From: Actinomycetota bacterium
Lineage (GTDB): Bacteria > Actinomycetota > Actinomycetes > Nanopelagicales > Nanopelagicaceae
Assembly: GCA_027728065.1 (NCBI GenBank)
Contig: JAQBVO010000005.1
Span: forward strand, 1-64,000
Direction of reading: 5' to 3'
DNA: 64,000 nucleotides
Shown: one piece after another, positions 1-9,274 of the stretch
Layout: each line of letters begins with the position of its first letter
How positions within the stretch are numbered: the stretch's first letter is position 1
Program-made: the position numbers and the translations under genes
Notes under the pieces: model-generated
Database searches by the model: none
Told to the model about the DNA's origin: nothing
Seen by the model: only the letters and a program-made list of their open reading frames with translations

Positions 1-2
1 CA

Positions 3-566
3 TTAAATGATGTAGGTCGATATCAGGTACAACATGCCGCTGAGATTTTGGCAGGCATGACCCCCACTGCGATTATTTCAAGTGACTTAGGTCGAGCGCG
101 TGAGACCGCACAAGCGCTAGCAAATCTCGTTGGTCTAAGCGTTACTACTTACCAAGCTCTGCGCGAAACAAATGGTGGCTTGTGGGAGGGCAAGACTGGG
201 GCTGAAAATCGTGTCGAAGATTTTCAAAACTTTATCCGCTGGATTGATGGTGATGATAATCCAGCAGGAACAACAGGTGAAAAGCGCAGCGAAGTTGCAG
301 CACGTGCAGTTGGTGTAATTAGCCAAGAGTTAGATGGAAAGAGTGATCAACTATTAGTGGTTGCAACTCATGGTGGCACTGCTCGTTGTGTACTGGGCCA
401 CCTCTTACAACTTCCACTGTCGCACTGGGGTGTTATCGGTGGACTTTCAAATGCATCGTGGTCGATTCTTGAACGCAATCCACGTCAATGGAATTTAATC
501 GAACATAACGCAGGTTCGATTCCAGAGCCTGTTTATGGCGAAGAAAGCGGAGCGCTTACCCCTTAA
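3..566 (+). CDS. Histidine phosphatase family protein (phosphoglycerate mutase-like), 5' truncated by window edge
   Basis: The frame is open from the first bases of the window, so the gene begins upstream. The visible part starts at LNDVGRYQVQ, which normally follows the catalytic RHG motif by a short distance, so that motif lies outside the window. Family signatures that remain are SSDLGRARETAQ, the conserved Glu in LRETNGGLWEG, and the second catalytic His in VVATHGGTARCVLG. These support a cytosolic phosphatase/mutase of the histidine phosphatase superfamily; the substrate cannot be told. It lies just ahead of tRNA-Ala and leuS. An internal ATG at 48 gives a shorter frame but would remove conserved residues, so it is not the true start. 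Confidence 0.85.
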   Translation, partial: LNDVGRYQVQHAAEILAGMTPTAIISSDLGRARETAQALANLVGLSVTTYQALRETNGGLWEGKTGAENRVEDFQNFIRWIDGDDNPAGTTGEKRSEVAARAVGVISQELDGKSDQLLVVATHGGTARCVLGHLLQLPLSHWGVIGGLSNASWSILERNPRQWNLIEHNAGSIPEPVYGEESGALTP

Positions 567-600
567 ATCATGCGGTAAGGTTTGCACTTCTCAACTTATT

Positions 601-673
601 GGGGCTGTGGCGCAGCTGGTAGCGCACCTGCATGGCATGCAGGGGGTCAGGGGTTCAAATCCCCTCAGCTCCA
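601..673 (+). tRNA. tRNA-Ala (GGC anticodon)
   Basis: The cloverleaf folds completely. The 7-bp acceptor stem pairs 601-607 with 666-672 (one G-U pair), the anticodon stem pairs 627-631 with 639-643, the anticodon GGC is at 634-636, and the T arm carries GGTTCAAAT. The discriminator base is A673. The 3' CCA is not encoded; the next bases are CGT. The leuS ATG begins at 677, only three bases after the mature 3' end. Confidence 0.97.
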
Positions 674-676
674 CGT

Positions 677-3163
677 ATGAATATAGATAGTGCAAACCAG
701 GCGCACGCGGCATATGACTTCGCCTACGTGCAGGAGAAGTGGCTGCCAGTTTGGGATAAGGCTCAACCATTTAAATCTGGTCGCCTCGATGATCAACGCC
801 CCAAGAAATATGTCTTGGATATGTTTCCTTATCCATCAGGGGACTTACACATGGGGCATGCCGAGGCCTATGCACTTGGCGATGTGATTGCGCGCTACTG
901 GATCCAAAAGGGTTTTAATGTAATGCACCCCATTGGTTGGGATGCATTTGGATTGCCAGCAGAAAATGCAGCCATCAAACGCAATGAAAATCCAAAGATT
1001 TGGACCTATGAAAATATCGCCGTGCAAAAGGCATCGATGCGCCGCTTTGCCTGCTCTTTTGACTGGGACCGTGTCTTTAATACATGTGACCCCGAGTATT
1101 ACAGATGGAATCAATGGTTATTCCTACAGTTATACGAGCGCGGTTTGGCTTATCGCAAAGACTCGGCAGTTAATTGGTGCCCAGATTGTCAGACGGTATT
1201 GGCCAACGAGCAAGTTGTTGCAGGTCTTTGCGAACGCTGCGATACACCGGTAACAAAGAAGAAGTTAAACCAGTGGTATTTCAAGATTACTAATTACGCC
1301 GATCGCTTATTAGATGACATGGAACAACTTGAAGGCAAGTGGCCTGAAAAAGTATTGATGATGCAGCGCAATTGGATTGGCCGATCAACTGGGGCTAATG
1401 TCTCATTCGTAATTCAAGGACGCGAACTGCCTGTTACTGTCTACACAACTCGCCCTGATACTTTATTTGGTGCAACTTTCATGGTCGTTGCAGCCGATAG
1501 CGAACTCGCCGCTGAACTTGCCGTTGGTTCTGGCGTTGAATCTGAATTCGGTGCATACCGTGAAAAGATTAAGGCCGATAGCGACATAGATCGACTTGCA
1601 ACTGATCGCCCAAAGAGCGGTATATTTTTAGATCGCTATGCGATTAATCCAGTCAATGGCGCAAAACTTCCGATCTGGGCGAGTGATTATGTATTAGCCG
1701 ATTATGGAACTGGCGCAATCATGGCCGTACCCGCACACGATCAACGCGACTTAGATTTTGCACGTGCAATGAAACTGCCAGTAATTGTGGTGGTTGATAC
1801 AGCAGAAGAGGATCCAAATATCAGCGGGGTGGCAACTGGTGGTGATGGCATCCTGATTAACTCTGGCCTACTTAATGGAATGAATAAGGCCGATGCAATT
1901 GCAGCCATTAGCGCCCAGCTTGAAAAAGATGGACTTGGACAATCAGCGCATAACTACCGGCTACGTGATTGGCTAGTTTCACGGCAGCGTTATTGGGGTA
2001 CACCGATCCCAATTATTCACTGCTCGTTCTGCGGTGAGGTTCCAGTTCCTAGCGATCAACTTCCATTGACCTTGCCAAATGCCCAAGGTTTAGATCTCAA
2101 ACCCAAAGGAACTTCTCCACTTGGGGCTGTCACAGATTGGGTCAATATTAAATGCCCACGATGTGCAGCTCCTGCAAAGCGCGATACCGACACCATGGAT
2201 ACTTTTGTCGACTCATCGTGGTATTACCTGCGCTATCCATCATCGACAAATCACAGCGAGCCATTTTCAAAGAAGGATCTCCAAACTTGGCTTCCAGTAG
2301 ATCAATATGTTGGCGGAGTAACCCACGCAATTTTGCACCTTTTATATAGTCGCTTCTTTACTAAAGTCTTAAACGATATGGGAATGGTTGATTTCAATGA
2401 ACCATTTACGCGCTTACTCAATCAGGGAATGGTTGTCATGGATGGCTCGGCAATGTCAAAGAGCCGCGGAAACTTAGTTCGCTTATCCGATGAACTCGAA
2501 AACCATGGTGTCGATGCAATTCGACTCTCGATGGTCTTTGCCGGCCCTCCCGAAGATGATGTCGATTGGTCGGGTGTTTCACCATCTGGCTCAGTAAAGT
2601 TTTTATCACGCGCTTGGCGCTTATCAGGTGATGTCACAAGTGCGCCAGGAGTTGATTGCACAAAGGGTGAAATCTCTCTGCGCAGGGCAACTCATAAGGC
2701 CTTACATGATGCTGGCATTGCTATCGAATCATTTCGTTTTAACGTAGCAATTGCCCGCGTGATGGAGCTCGTTAATGCAACGCGAAAAGCAATCGATTCT
2801 GGGTGTGGACCAGCAGATCCAGCAGTGCGCGAGGCCGTTGAAGCCATTGCGATTATGTTGTCCATAGTGGCCCCCTTTACCGCAGAAGAGATGTGGGAGC
2901 GCTTAGGCCATAAACCCTGTGTGGCACTTGCAGGCTGGCCGCTGGTCGATGAAAAACTTCTAGTTGCCGATGCCGTTGAGGCAGTCGTTCAGATCAACGG
3001 CAAGATTAAAGCTCGCCTCGATGTCGCCCCGACAATTAGCGATAGCGAGCTCGAAGCCAGCGCGCTAGCGCTAGCAACCATCGTTAAAGCCCTTAAGGGT
3101 GCAACGATTACCAAGATCATCACCCGCGCACCGAAGATCGTTAATATCGTTATCAACAGTTAG
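677..3163 (+). CDS. leuS: Leucyl-tRNA synthetase
   Basis: Class I aminoacyl-tRNA synthetase that charges tRNA-Leu in the cytosol. About 828 residues, usual for bacteria. The HIGH motif appears as HMGH at about residues 58-61, and the KMSKS loop as AMSKS at about 592-596. Zinc-type Cys pairs are present (CPDC/CERC near residue 170, CSFC/CPRC near 450-500), and the editing insert lies between the catalytic halves. A longer frame opens at 632 inside the tRNA anticodon loop, but ATG 677 matches the family N-terminus ([10 protein letters not shown]). No Shine-Dalgarno sequence fits between the tRNA and this ATG, so translation probably starts on an almost leaderless mRNA after tRNA 3' processing. 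Confidence 0.96.
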   Translation: MNIDSANQAHAAYDFAYVQEKWLPVWDKAQPFKSGRLDDQRPKKYVLDMFPYPSGDLHMGHAEAYALGDVIARYWIQKGFNVMHPIGWDAFGLPAENAAIKRNENPKIWTYENIAVQKASMRRFACSFDWDRVFNTCDPEYYRWNQWLFLQLYERGLAYRKDSAVNWCPDCQTVLANEQVVAGLCERCDTPVTKKKLNQWYFKITNYADRLLDDMEQLEGKWPEKVLMMQRNWIGRSTGANVSFVIQGRELPVTVYTTRPDTLFGATFMVVAADSELAAELAVGSGVESEFGAYREKIKADSDIDRLATDRPKSGIFLDRYAINPVNGAKLPIWASDYVLADYGTGAIMAVPAHDQRDLDFARAMKLPVIVVVDTAEEDPNISGVATGGDGILINSGLLNGMNKADAIAAISAQLEKDGLGQSAHNYRLRDWLVSRQRYWGTPIPIIHCSFCGEVPVPSDQLPLTLPNAQGLDLKPKGTSPLGAVTDWVNIKCPRCAAPAKRDTDTMDTFVDSSWYYLRYPSSTNHSEPFSKKDLQTWLPVDQYVGGVTHAILHLLYSRFFTKVLNDMGMVDFNEPFTRLLNQGMVVMDGSAMSKSRGNLVRLSDELENHGVDAIRLSMVFAGPPEDDVDWSGVSPSGSVKFLSRAWRLSGDVTSAPGVDCTKGEISLRRATHKALHDAGIAIESFRFNVAIARVMELVNATRKAIDSGCGPADPAVREAVEAIAIMLSIVAPFTAEEMWERLGHKPCVALAGWPLVDEKLLVADAVEAVVQINGKIKARLDVAPTISDSELEASALALATIVKALKGATITKIITRAPKIVNIVINS

Positions 3164-3211
3164 AGGGTAATCAGTACGAATAGGTGGATCTCTCACGCTT
3201 GAATCAGGCGT

Positions 3212-3820
3212 ATGAATCATCTTACTCAAGCCTTTGAAAGCATCAGCGCCTGGTGGTTTGAACTCCACTATTCACGCCTACAAAAGCGGGCATTACTCAT
3301 TCTTGCCGCACTCATCCTGGCCTTTTCATCGCTCATCGTTGTTCGCGGCAATACCCACGAAGTTATCGCCCCACCCATAACCGCGCTACAAATCGCAGCT
3401 CCCGAAATATTTATTGATGTCACTGGCGCGGTTAACAAACCTGGCGTCTATACACTGGCTGCGAATTCGCGAGTTATTGATGCGATTAAAGCCGCGGGTG
3501 ATAGCGCGCCAGGGGCTGACTTATCGACAATTAATCTGGCACGCGTCTTATCCGATGGTGAACAAATCTATGTCGATGCAACGGTTGTAAATAGCGCTGG
3601 CGTACGGGTCTCTAAGAAGGTGCGTAGTGGACCTATCAATATTAACCGCGCAACAGCTACGCAGTTTGACTCCCTTGATGGGATAGGCCCTGTCATCGCC
3701 AAGCGTATCGTTGAGTATCGACGAGTTAATGGCCCATTTCTAACCGTTGAAGATCTTAAAAAAGTCAGTGGAATCGGTGTAGCAAAATTCGCAACAATAA
3801 AAAGCAAAGTTCGCGTCTAA
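3212..3820 (+). CDS. comEA: ComEA-type DNA-binding competence protein
   Basis: Predicted membrane-anchored DNA receptor for transformation. Of 202 residues, a single transmembrane segment lies at about 26-45, a SLBB-like domain (EIFIDVTGAVNKPGVY) at about 67-115, and a C-terminal double helix-hairpin-helix at about 140-200 (INRATATQFDSLDGIGPVIA and VSGIGVAKF). This order is the standard ComEA layout. comEC follows directly, which supports a DNA-uptake role. No convincing Shine-Dalgarno sequence precedes the ATG; a weak TTGAAT seven bases upstream could be a leaderless -10 element, but I did not score it as one. Confidence 0.9.
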   Translation: MNHLTQAFESISAWWFELHYSRLQKRALLILAALILAFSSLIVVRGNTHEVIAPPITALQIAAPEIFIDVTGAVNKPGVYTLAANSRVIDAIKAAGDSAPGADLSTINLARVLSDGEQIYVDATVVNSAGVRVSKKVRSGPININRATATQFDSLDGIGPVIAKRIVEYRRVNGPFLTVEDLKKVSGIGVAKFATIKSKVRV

Positions 3821-3993
3821 GCGACTATCGGGCAGTTGCAGTTGGCGCAGCGATTTGGCTGGGAGCCTTACTTCAAAGCGCAATCGCCCCCTGGCGCATC
3901 ACTATTGCAGCGATTGCGCTCACACTCTTCGCCCTAGTAAGCCGGAAGTTTCGCTTCAGCGTAATTATTACCGCACTTCTACTTGGCTCTACG

Positions 3994-6060
3994 GTGATGT
4001 CATTACGCGAGGCATCTCTGCAAAACTCTCAGATTGCGCAGCAATATGGTCAATCCGTAGATCTGATAGCCCAAGTTGTTACAGATCCTAGCCAGAGTGC
4101 GAGCGGAAACTATAGTTTTATTGCGCGCGCAATTTATATGCACGCAGGTCAGAATAAGTTCGCGATGCGTGTACCAATCCGGGTAATAACTCCACGGCCG
4201 AGCGTGTTGGAGCTCTTGCCTGGTCAAAGCTTTAGAGCCACGGCGCGAATTGTTAAGAGCAAAGAGGGACGCGTTGGCGCACTGGTATTAATCGATGGTG
4301 AAGTCAGTGTCATTACGCAGCCTTCGCGCTGGGCCAAATCCCTGGCCTCAATTAGATATGGACTGCGCAACTTATCTGGTGATGGCGATGGCGGTGCCCT
4401 AATTCCCGGAATGGTTTTAGGCGATACTTCCAAGCAAAGCCAAGAATTTAAGTCTGCGATGAAGCGCTCAGGGTTAATGCATTTAGTTGCAGTTAGTGGG
4501 GCTAATTTTGCAATAGTTTCAAGTTTTGTCTTATGGTGCATGCAGTTCATCTTTACCCGTATGAAGTTACGGCTAGGTGCAACGGCTCTGGCCCTAATCT
4601 GCTTTATTGCATTAGTGCGTCCATCACCTTCGGTTCTGCGTGCAGCTGCAATGGCGGCCGTTATTTTAATCGCACAGGGAACACATCGCGGTCGAGATTC
4701 ATTACCGGCGCTAGGCTTTGCAATCGGCGCAGTTGTCGTTGGTGATCCATGGCAGTCACGTGATGCTGGATTTGCACTCTCGGTATTGGCAACGGCAGGT
4801 CTGCTTCTCTTTGCACCTTTAGTCGTAAAAAAATTTGCACTCTATATACCAGAAAAACTGGCACAGGGGTTAGCTCCACCAATTGCGGCAATTATCTTTT
4901 GCTCTCCAGTTTTAGTCTCACTCTCAGGTTATTTATCACCCATAAGCATCATTGCAAATTTATTGGCAGCACCAGCTGTTGCTCCGATTACGATTCTTGG
5001 CTTTCTAGCCGCGCTTATTGCCCCCTTTGCTCCCGTGATTAGCAGCGTTTTGATCTGGCTTATTAGATATCCGGCCGGCTTCATTGCCGCAGTTGCTAAC
5101 TGGGCAGCGGAGTTTCCAGTGTTAACTCTGCGTACAGGAAGTATTGGCTTCCTTACCGTTGCAGTTTTTATCCTATCGCTATGGCTCTTTAAGAAGCATA
5201 TCAAGAGGATTTCTATCATCGCACTTGTTTTAATTCTTATTCTTACATGGATACAACGTTGGCCCGCTGGGGATTGGCAGATAGCCAACTGTGATGTAGG
5301 ACAGGGAGATTCGATGGTTGTTAACTTAGGCAATCACCGTGCAATCGTTATAGACGTGGGCCCTGATTCGCAGTTGGAGGATCGTTGTTTGAAGGCTTTG
5401 GGTATTAATGAAATCTCACTTATGATTCTCTCCCACTTTCATGCAGATCATGTTGGCGGATTAAGTGGAGCGATAAAGAATCGAACTGTGCGCCAAGTAT
5501 GGGTTAGCACTAACGCAGAACCACTTTCAGAGAGTGCGCGCGTTAGATCCCTTTTGAAGAGTGTAGATTTTGTGATGCCACAGCGTGGCTATAGCGCTGG
5601 CATTGCACAGTTCACAATCGATGTCTTATGGCCGGCCACAGGCACACATGTTTTTGAATTGATGCCAGGGGAAGGCTCCTCCGTCAATAACTCCAGTATC
5701 GCTGTGCGGATCGCCTCTAATGATTTCTCTCTATTTGCAGCTGGAGATTTGGAGCCACCGGCGCAACACGAACTCTTAGGGACAATCACACCTGTGGATG
5801 TGTACAAGGTCTCTCACCATGGATCTAAATATCAGGACACCGCTCTGATGGCCGCCCTTAATCCGCAGGTGGCCATAATCAGCGTAGGGGCAAAGAATGC
5901 ATATAGACATCCAGCGCCTGAGAGCCTTCAGGCGCTGACTAGACTCGGGGCGCACGTTGTGCGAACCGATATCAGTGGGGCCATAAGTATTACTGCCAAG
6001 GCACATCGGATTAGAGTTGGCACTAGTAAGGGCAGATTTAATCTCTTTCGATGGGGGTAG
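3994..6060 (+). CDS. comEC: ComEC/Rec2-type DNA uptake channel
   Basis: Integral membrane channel that moves transforming DNA across the cytoplasmic membrane. The N-terminal half is a multi-helix competence domain. The C-terminal part is a metallo-beta-lactamase-like domain (DVGQGDS, then HFHADHVGG at about residues 481-489, later SHHGS). ATG 3994 is the first canonical start, but coding clearly continues upstream in frame to at least 3820: DYRAVAVGAAIWLGALL plus a second hydrophobic stretch reads like a normal ComEC N-terminus. There is no ATG, GTG or TTG between the in-frame stop at 3757 and GTG 3991. The given start is therefore conservative; ATT 3787 is a possible near-cognate start. Confidence 0.85.
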   Translation: MMSLREASLQNSQIAQQYGQSVDLIAQVVTDPSQSASGNYSFIARAIYMHAGQNKFAMRVPIRVITPRPSVLELLPGQSFRATARIVKSKEGRVGALVLIDGEVSVITQPSRWAKSLASIRYGLRNLSGDGDGGALIPGMVLGDTSKQSQEFKSAMKRSGLMHLVAVSGANFAIVSSFVLWCMQFIFTRMKLRLGATALALICFIALVRPSPSVLRAAAMAAVILIAQGTHRGRDSLPALGFAIGAVVVGDPWQSRDAGFALSVLATAGLLLFAPLVVKKFALYIPEKLAQGLAPPIAAIIFCSPVLVSLSGYLSPISIIANLLAAPAVAPITILGFLAALIAPFAPVISSVLIWLIRYPAGFIAAVANWAAEFPVLTLRTGSIGFLTVAVFILSLWLFKKHIKRISIIALVLILILTWIQRWPAGDWQIANCDVGQGDSMVVNLGNHRAIVIDVGPDSQLEDRCLKALGINEISLMILSHFHADHVGGLSGAIKNRTVRQVWVSTNAEPLSESARVRSLLKSVDFVMPQRGYSAGIAQFTIDVLWPATGTHVFELMPGEGSSVNNSSIAVRIASNDFSLFAAGDLEPPAQHELLGTITPVDVYKVSHHGSKYQDTALMAALNPQVAIISVGAKNAYRHPAPESLQALTRLGAHVVRTDISGAISITAKAHRIRVGTSKGRFNLFRWG

Positions 6061-6064
6061 CGAT

Positions 6065-7015
6065 ATGAACGCCTTCTACCTCATTCTTGGTTCAGAGGGC
6101 GCGCTTTCAGATCGTGCGATTAATAAATTAAATGCCCAGTTAAAACAGGAGAGATGCGAGATTACAAACCTCTTTGCCGGTGAAGTAATCGTTGGCGATA
6201 TTTCAGATGCTCTTGCACCATCTTTATTTTCCGAGCGTCGTGCGCTGATTTTACGGGATTTACAGGATCTGCCCGAAGATAGTCGCGAAGAGATCACACG
6301 CTACTTAGAGAGCCCCGATGAAACGATGACCGTCATCTTTGTGCACCAAGGTGGTGTAAAAGGCAAAGCCTTACTTGATGCGATTAAAAAGTTAAAGCCA
6401 GAGATTATCGTCTGCAATCCATTAAAAAAAGAGGCCGAGAAAGAGGGTTTTGTTAAAGAGCTCTTTTTAGATAGTGGTCGTAAAGCTTCACAAGGTGCGC
6501 TCTCTGCATTAGTTGGCGCACTTGGCAGTGATATGCGCGAACTTGAAGCTGCGGTATCACAGATAGCCGCCGATGCACCTGCCGGTGTAATCGATGAGGT
6601 GATGATTGATAAGTTTCATCAAGGCCGTATCGAAACAACTGGATTTGATGTCGCCGATGCAACCTTAGATGGCAACTTATCGGCGGCTTTAATTGCACTT
6701 CGTAGCGCACTTGAAACAGGTACTGATCCAGTAATGATTACAAGTGCGATTGCATCGGCGCTTCGCTCTCTAGCAAAGGTCTCTGGTGTAAATCGTGGTG
6801 TTAAATCCTTTGAGTTAGCTGGTCAACTCGGCATGGCGCCATGGCAGATTGATAAGGCACGGCGCCAATTACATCGTTGGTCACCCACGGCCCTGGCCGA
6901 TGCCGTTGGAGTCATAGCTCTGGCAGATGCCGCCGTTAAAGGCGCTGCTAGCGATCCGATCTATGCTCTAGAAAAGGCGATAACTCGCATCGCATCGGCC
7001 CAATCGGCCAGTTAA
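6065..7015 (+). CDS. holA: DNA polymerase III delta subunit
   Basis: Clamp-loader delta subunit, which opens the sliding beta clamp. 316 residues, a usual length. The N-terminus MNAFYLILGSEGALSDRAI corresponds to the degenerate AAA+ start of HolA, and the C-terminal region carries the helical collar domain (SALRSLAKVSGVNRG, then MAPWQIDKARRQ). ATG 6065 is chosen over the in-frame ATG at 6017 inside comEC because it matches the family N-terminus and a G-rich Shine-Dalgarno-like tract at the end of comEC precedes it. It starts four bases after comEC, as in other actinobacteria; rpsT, often next to it elsewhere, is absent here. Confidence 0.9.
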   Translation: MNAFYLILGSEGALSDRAINKLNAQLKQERCEITNLFAGEVIVGDISDALAPSLFSERRALILRDLQDLPEDSREEITRYLESPDETMTVIFVHQGGVKGKALLDAIKKLKPEIIVCNPLKKEAEKEGFVKELFLDSGRKASQGALSALVGALGSDMRELEAAVSQIAADAPAGVIDEVMIDKFHQGRIETTGFDVADATLDGNLSAALIALRSALETGTDPVMITSAIASALRSLAKVSGVNRGVKSFELAGQLGMAPWQIDKARRQLHRWSPTALADAVGVIALADAAVKGAASDPIYALEKAITRIASAQSAS

Positions 7016-7021
7016 GGCAAT

Positions 7022-7051
7022 TTGACCGTAAGGGGCGCCCATCCGTACTCT
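7022..7051 (+). promoter_or_regulatory. Sigma-70-type promoter of rplU-rpmA
   Basis: The -35 box TTGACC (7022-7027) and the -10 box TACTCT (7046-7051) are separated by 18 bases. Transcription would start near 7058, giving a leader of about 45 bases that includes the GGAG ahead of the rplU GTG. It is one of the clearest two-box promoters in the window. Confidence 0.7.
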
Positions 7052-7103
7052 TATCCTCTGCCTTCGAGCTATCGCAGTGGGCTTTATTGAACTGGAGTAA
7101 GAC

Positions 7104-7418
7104 GTGTACGCAATTGTTAAAGCTGGCGGCCGCCAGGAAAAGGTCGCAGTTGGTGACACAGTAGTCCTGGATCGTATCGACGCTGGGGTTGGCGCAACTG
7201 TCTCATTTCCTGCCCTGCTCCTAGTAGATGGCGCAACCGTGACTACCGATGCCGCCGCCCTTGCCACCATTAAAGTAACCGGCGAAGTTCTCGAAGAGAC
7301 AAAGGGCCCAAAGATCGACATTCTGCGCTACAAGAACAAGACAGGTCACCACCGGCGCCAGGGCTTTCGTGCAAAACTCACACGCGTAAAAATTACCGCT
7401 ATCAACGGCGTGAAGTAA
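7104..7418 (+). CDS. rplU: 50S ribosomal protein L21
   Basis: Component of the large ribosomal subunit. 104 residues, the normal L21 length. The opening [17 protein letters not shown] and the C-terminal [17 protein letters not shown] are diagnostic. Translation starts at GTG 7104 with GGAG seven bases upstream. rpmA follows after 13 bases, the usual pairing, and both are served by the TTGACC/TACTCT promoter upstream and the terminator after rpmA. Confidence 0.97.
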   Translation: MYAIVKAGGRQEKVAVGDTVVLDRIDAGVGATVSFPALLLVDGATVTTDAAALATIKVTGEVLEETKGPKIDILRYKNKTGHHRRQGFRAKLTRVKITAINGVK

Positions 7419-7431
7419 GGGAGAGCGATTT

Positions 7432-7686
7432 ATGGCAAGTAAAAAGGGTGTCTCATCGACACGTAACGGTCGCGATTCAAATCCACAGTACCTTGGAATC
7501 AAGCGCTTTGGTGGCCAGGAAGTAAATGCCGGCGAGATTTTAGTGCGCCAACGCGGAACACATTTTCACCCAGGCAAGAACGTTGGACGCGGTAAGGATG
7601 ACACTCTCTTTGCACTAGCTGCAGGGGCCGTTGAGTTTGGTCGCGCTCGCGGACGTCGTGTAGTGAATGTGGTTCCGGCAGCTTAA
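7432..7686 (+). CDS. rpmA: 50S ribosomal protein L27
   Basis: Large-subunit protein whose N-terminal tail reaches the peptidyl transferase centre. 84 residues. It begins [20 protein letters not shown] and contains [17 protein letters not shown], typical L27. The N-terminus has no Firmicutes-style cleavable extension. A GGGAGAG Shine-Dalgarno sequence precedes ATG 7432. It is the last gene of the rplU transcript, followed by a strong terminator. Confidence 0.97.
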   Translation: MASKKGVSSTRNGRDSNPQYLGIKRFGGQEVNAGEILVRQRGTHFHPGKNVGRGKDDTLFALAAGAVEFGRARGRRVVNVVPAA

Positions 7687-7702
7687 TTTAGGTTTCTTAA
7701 AA

Positions 7703-7740
7703 AAAAGAGCGAGCCGCGAATCGTGGCTCGCTCTTTTATT
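7703..7740 (+). terminator. Intrinsic terminator after rpmA
   Basis: A 13-bp stem pairs 7703-7715 (AAAAGAGCGAGCC) with 7725-7737 (GGCTCGCTCTTTT) around a 9-base loop, ending in a T-rich tail. The A tract before and T tract after make it potentially bidirectional. It separates rplU-rpmA from obg. Confidence 0.9.
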
Positions 7741-7771
7741 GCAATGTTTATGAGTTAAGGGGGAGTGGAAG

Positions 7772-9274
7772 ATGACAACTTTTGTCGATCGTGTAACTCT
7801 CTATGCCACTGCTGGAAGAGGCGGCGATGGCTGCGTCTCTGTTAAGCGCGAAAAATTTAAGCCCCTCGGTGGACCAGATGGCGGAAATGGTGGGCGCGGT
7901 GGCGGTGTAGTCCTCATTGTCGACTCATCGATTACTACACTCCTTGACTTTCATCATTCACCACACCGTAAAGCAACATCAGGCCATCAAGGTTATGGTA
8001 ATCGCAAAGATGGATATCAAGGTGAAGATTTAATTCTTAGTGTTCCAAATGGCACCGTAATTTTTGATAGCAATGGTGAGCAAATCGCTGATTTAATCGG
8101 CAACGGAACAGTCTTTATTGCAGCACAGGGTGGACATGGTGGTCTTGGTAACTTAGCCCTTGCATCATCAAAGCGTCGTGCACCTGGTTTTGCACTTCTG
8201 GGTGAACCAGGAGAAGAGCGCACACTTTTACTTGAACTTAAATCAGTGGCAGATATCGCACTCGTTGGATATCCAAGTTCTGGTAAATCATCGCTCATCG
8301 CTGCGATTTCAGCGGCTCGTCCAAAGATTGCCGATTATCCATTTACGACCCTTGTTCCGAATTTAGGTGTTGTTCAAGCCGGCGAAACACGCTTTACTGT
8401 TGCCGATGTTCCAGGTTTAATTCCCGGTGCTAGCCAAGGAAAAGGTCTAGGTCTTGAGTTTTTACGTCACGTCGAGCGCTGTGTCGCACTCGTGCATGTG
8501 CTCGATTGCGCAACGCTGGAAACCGATCGCAACCCAGTTCGCGATTTTGAGACTATCGAAAATGAACTTGCAATCTATGGAGGACTTCAAGATCGCGTCC
8601 GCATTATCGCCTTAAATAAGATCGACTTACCCGATGGTCAGTCGATGGCCGATATGGTCGCTGATGAGCTTGGGCAGAAGGGTTATGAGGTATATCCAGT
8701 ATCGGCAGCATCGCGCGCAGGTCTTCAAGAGCTTAAATATGCGATGGCGAGATTGATTCAAAGAGATCGTGCGGCGGCGACAGTGCAAGAGCGCACACGG
8801 ATCGTTTTGCGTCCAGTTGCAGTTGATGATTCAGGGTTTTTAGTCAAGGCAAATGCCGATGGCTCATTTACTGTGCGCGGTAAAAAAGTCGAGCGCTGGG
8901 TCCGCCAAACTAATTTCAAGAACGCAGAGGCGATTGGATACTTGGCCGACCGCTTGGCTCAATTAGGTGTTGAAAGAGAGCTCTTTAAAAAAGGCGCAGT
9001 TGCAGGAAGTGAAGTGCGAATCGGTGATGGTGCCACTGAAGTTATCTTTGATTGGGAGCCAACTATTGAGGCCGGTGCCGAGCAGTTAGCCGGTCATTTA
9101 CACCGTCGTGGCGAGGATTCGCGCCTTGAATCCACGTGGGTTCAAGTAGAGCGAGTAGAAGATGTACTCAGTGATGAAGAAATCGCCAGGCAGTGGGAGT
9201 ACAACGTATCTGACCCGCACACACCTAAACTTTCACTACCAATTATCGATGATTCCGATGGAGATACCAAGTGA
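7772..9274 (+). CDS. obg: GTPase Obg (ribosome assembly / stress GTPase)
   Basis: Essential GTPase acting in 50S maturation. 500 residues, the longer actinobacterial form. The glycine-rich Obg fold comes first ([15 protein letters not shown], then [13 protein letters not shown]) at about 1-160. The G domain follows with the P-loop GYPSSGKSS at about 166-174, [10 protein letters not shown] (G3) and NKID (G4). The C-terminal OCT domain runs from about 345 to 430, and an acidic tail ends the protein. A GGGGGAGTGG Shine-Dalgarno sequence precedes ATG 7772. Its stop overlaps the proB GTG by four bases, so proB is probably translationally coupled. Confidence 0.96.
   Translation: MTTFVDRVTLYATAGRGGDGCVSVKREKFKPLGGPDGGNGGRGGGVVLIVDSSITTLLDFHHSPHRKATSGHQGYGNRKDGYQGEDLILSVPNGTVIFDSNGEQIADLIGNGTVFIAAQGGHGGLGNLALASSKRRAPGFALLGEPGEERTLLLELKSVADIALVGYPSSGKSSLIAAISAARPKIADYPFTTLVPNLGVVQAGETRFTVADVPGLIPGASQGKGLGLEFLRHVERCVALVHVLDCATLETDRNPVRDFETIENELAIYGGLQDRVRIIALNKIDLPDGQSMADMVADELGQKGYEVYPVSAASRAGLQELKYAMARLIQRDRAAATVQERTRIVLRPVAVDDSGFLVKANADGSFTVRGKKVERWVRQTNFKNAEAIGYLADRLAQLGVERELFKKGAVAGSEVRIGDGATEVIFDWEPTIEAGAEQLAGHLHRRGEDSRLESTWVQVERVEDVLSDEEIARQWEYNVSDPHTPKLSLPIIDDSDGDTK

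Noticed and set aside
632-676. Upstream ATG for leuS inside the tRNA anticodon loop
   Set aside because: Starting there would translate tRNA sequence ([15 protein letters not shown]); ATG 677 matches the family N-terminus.
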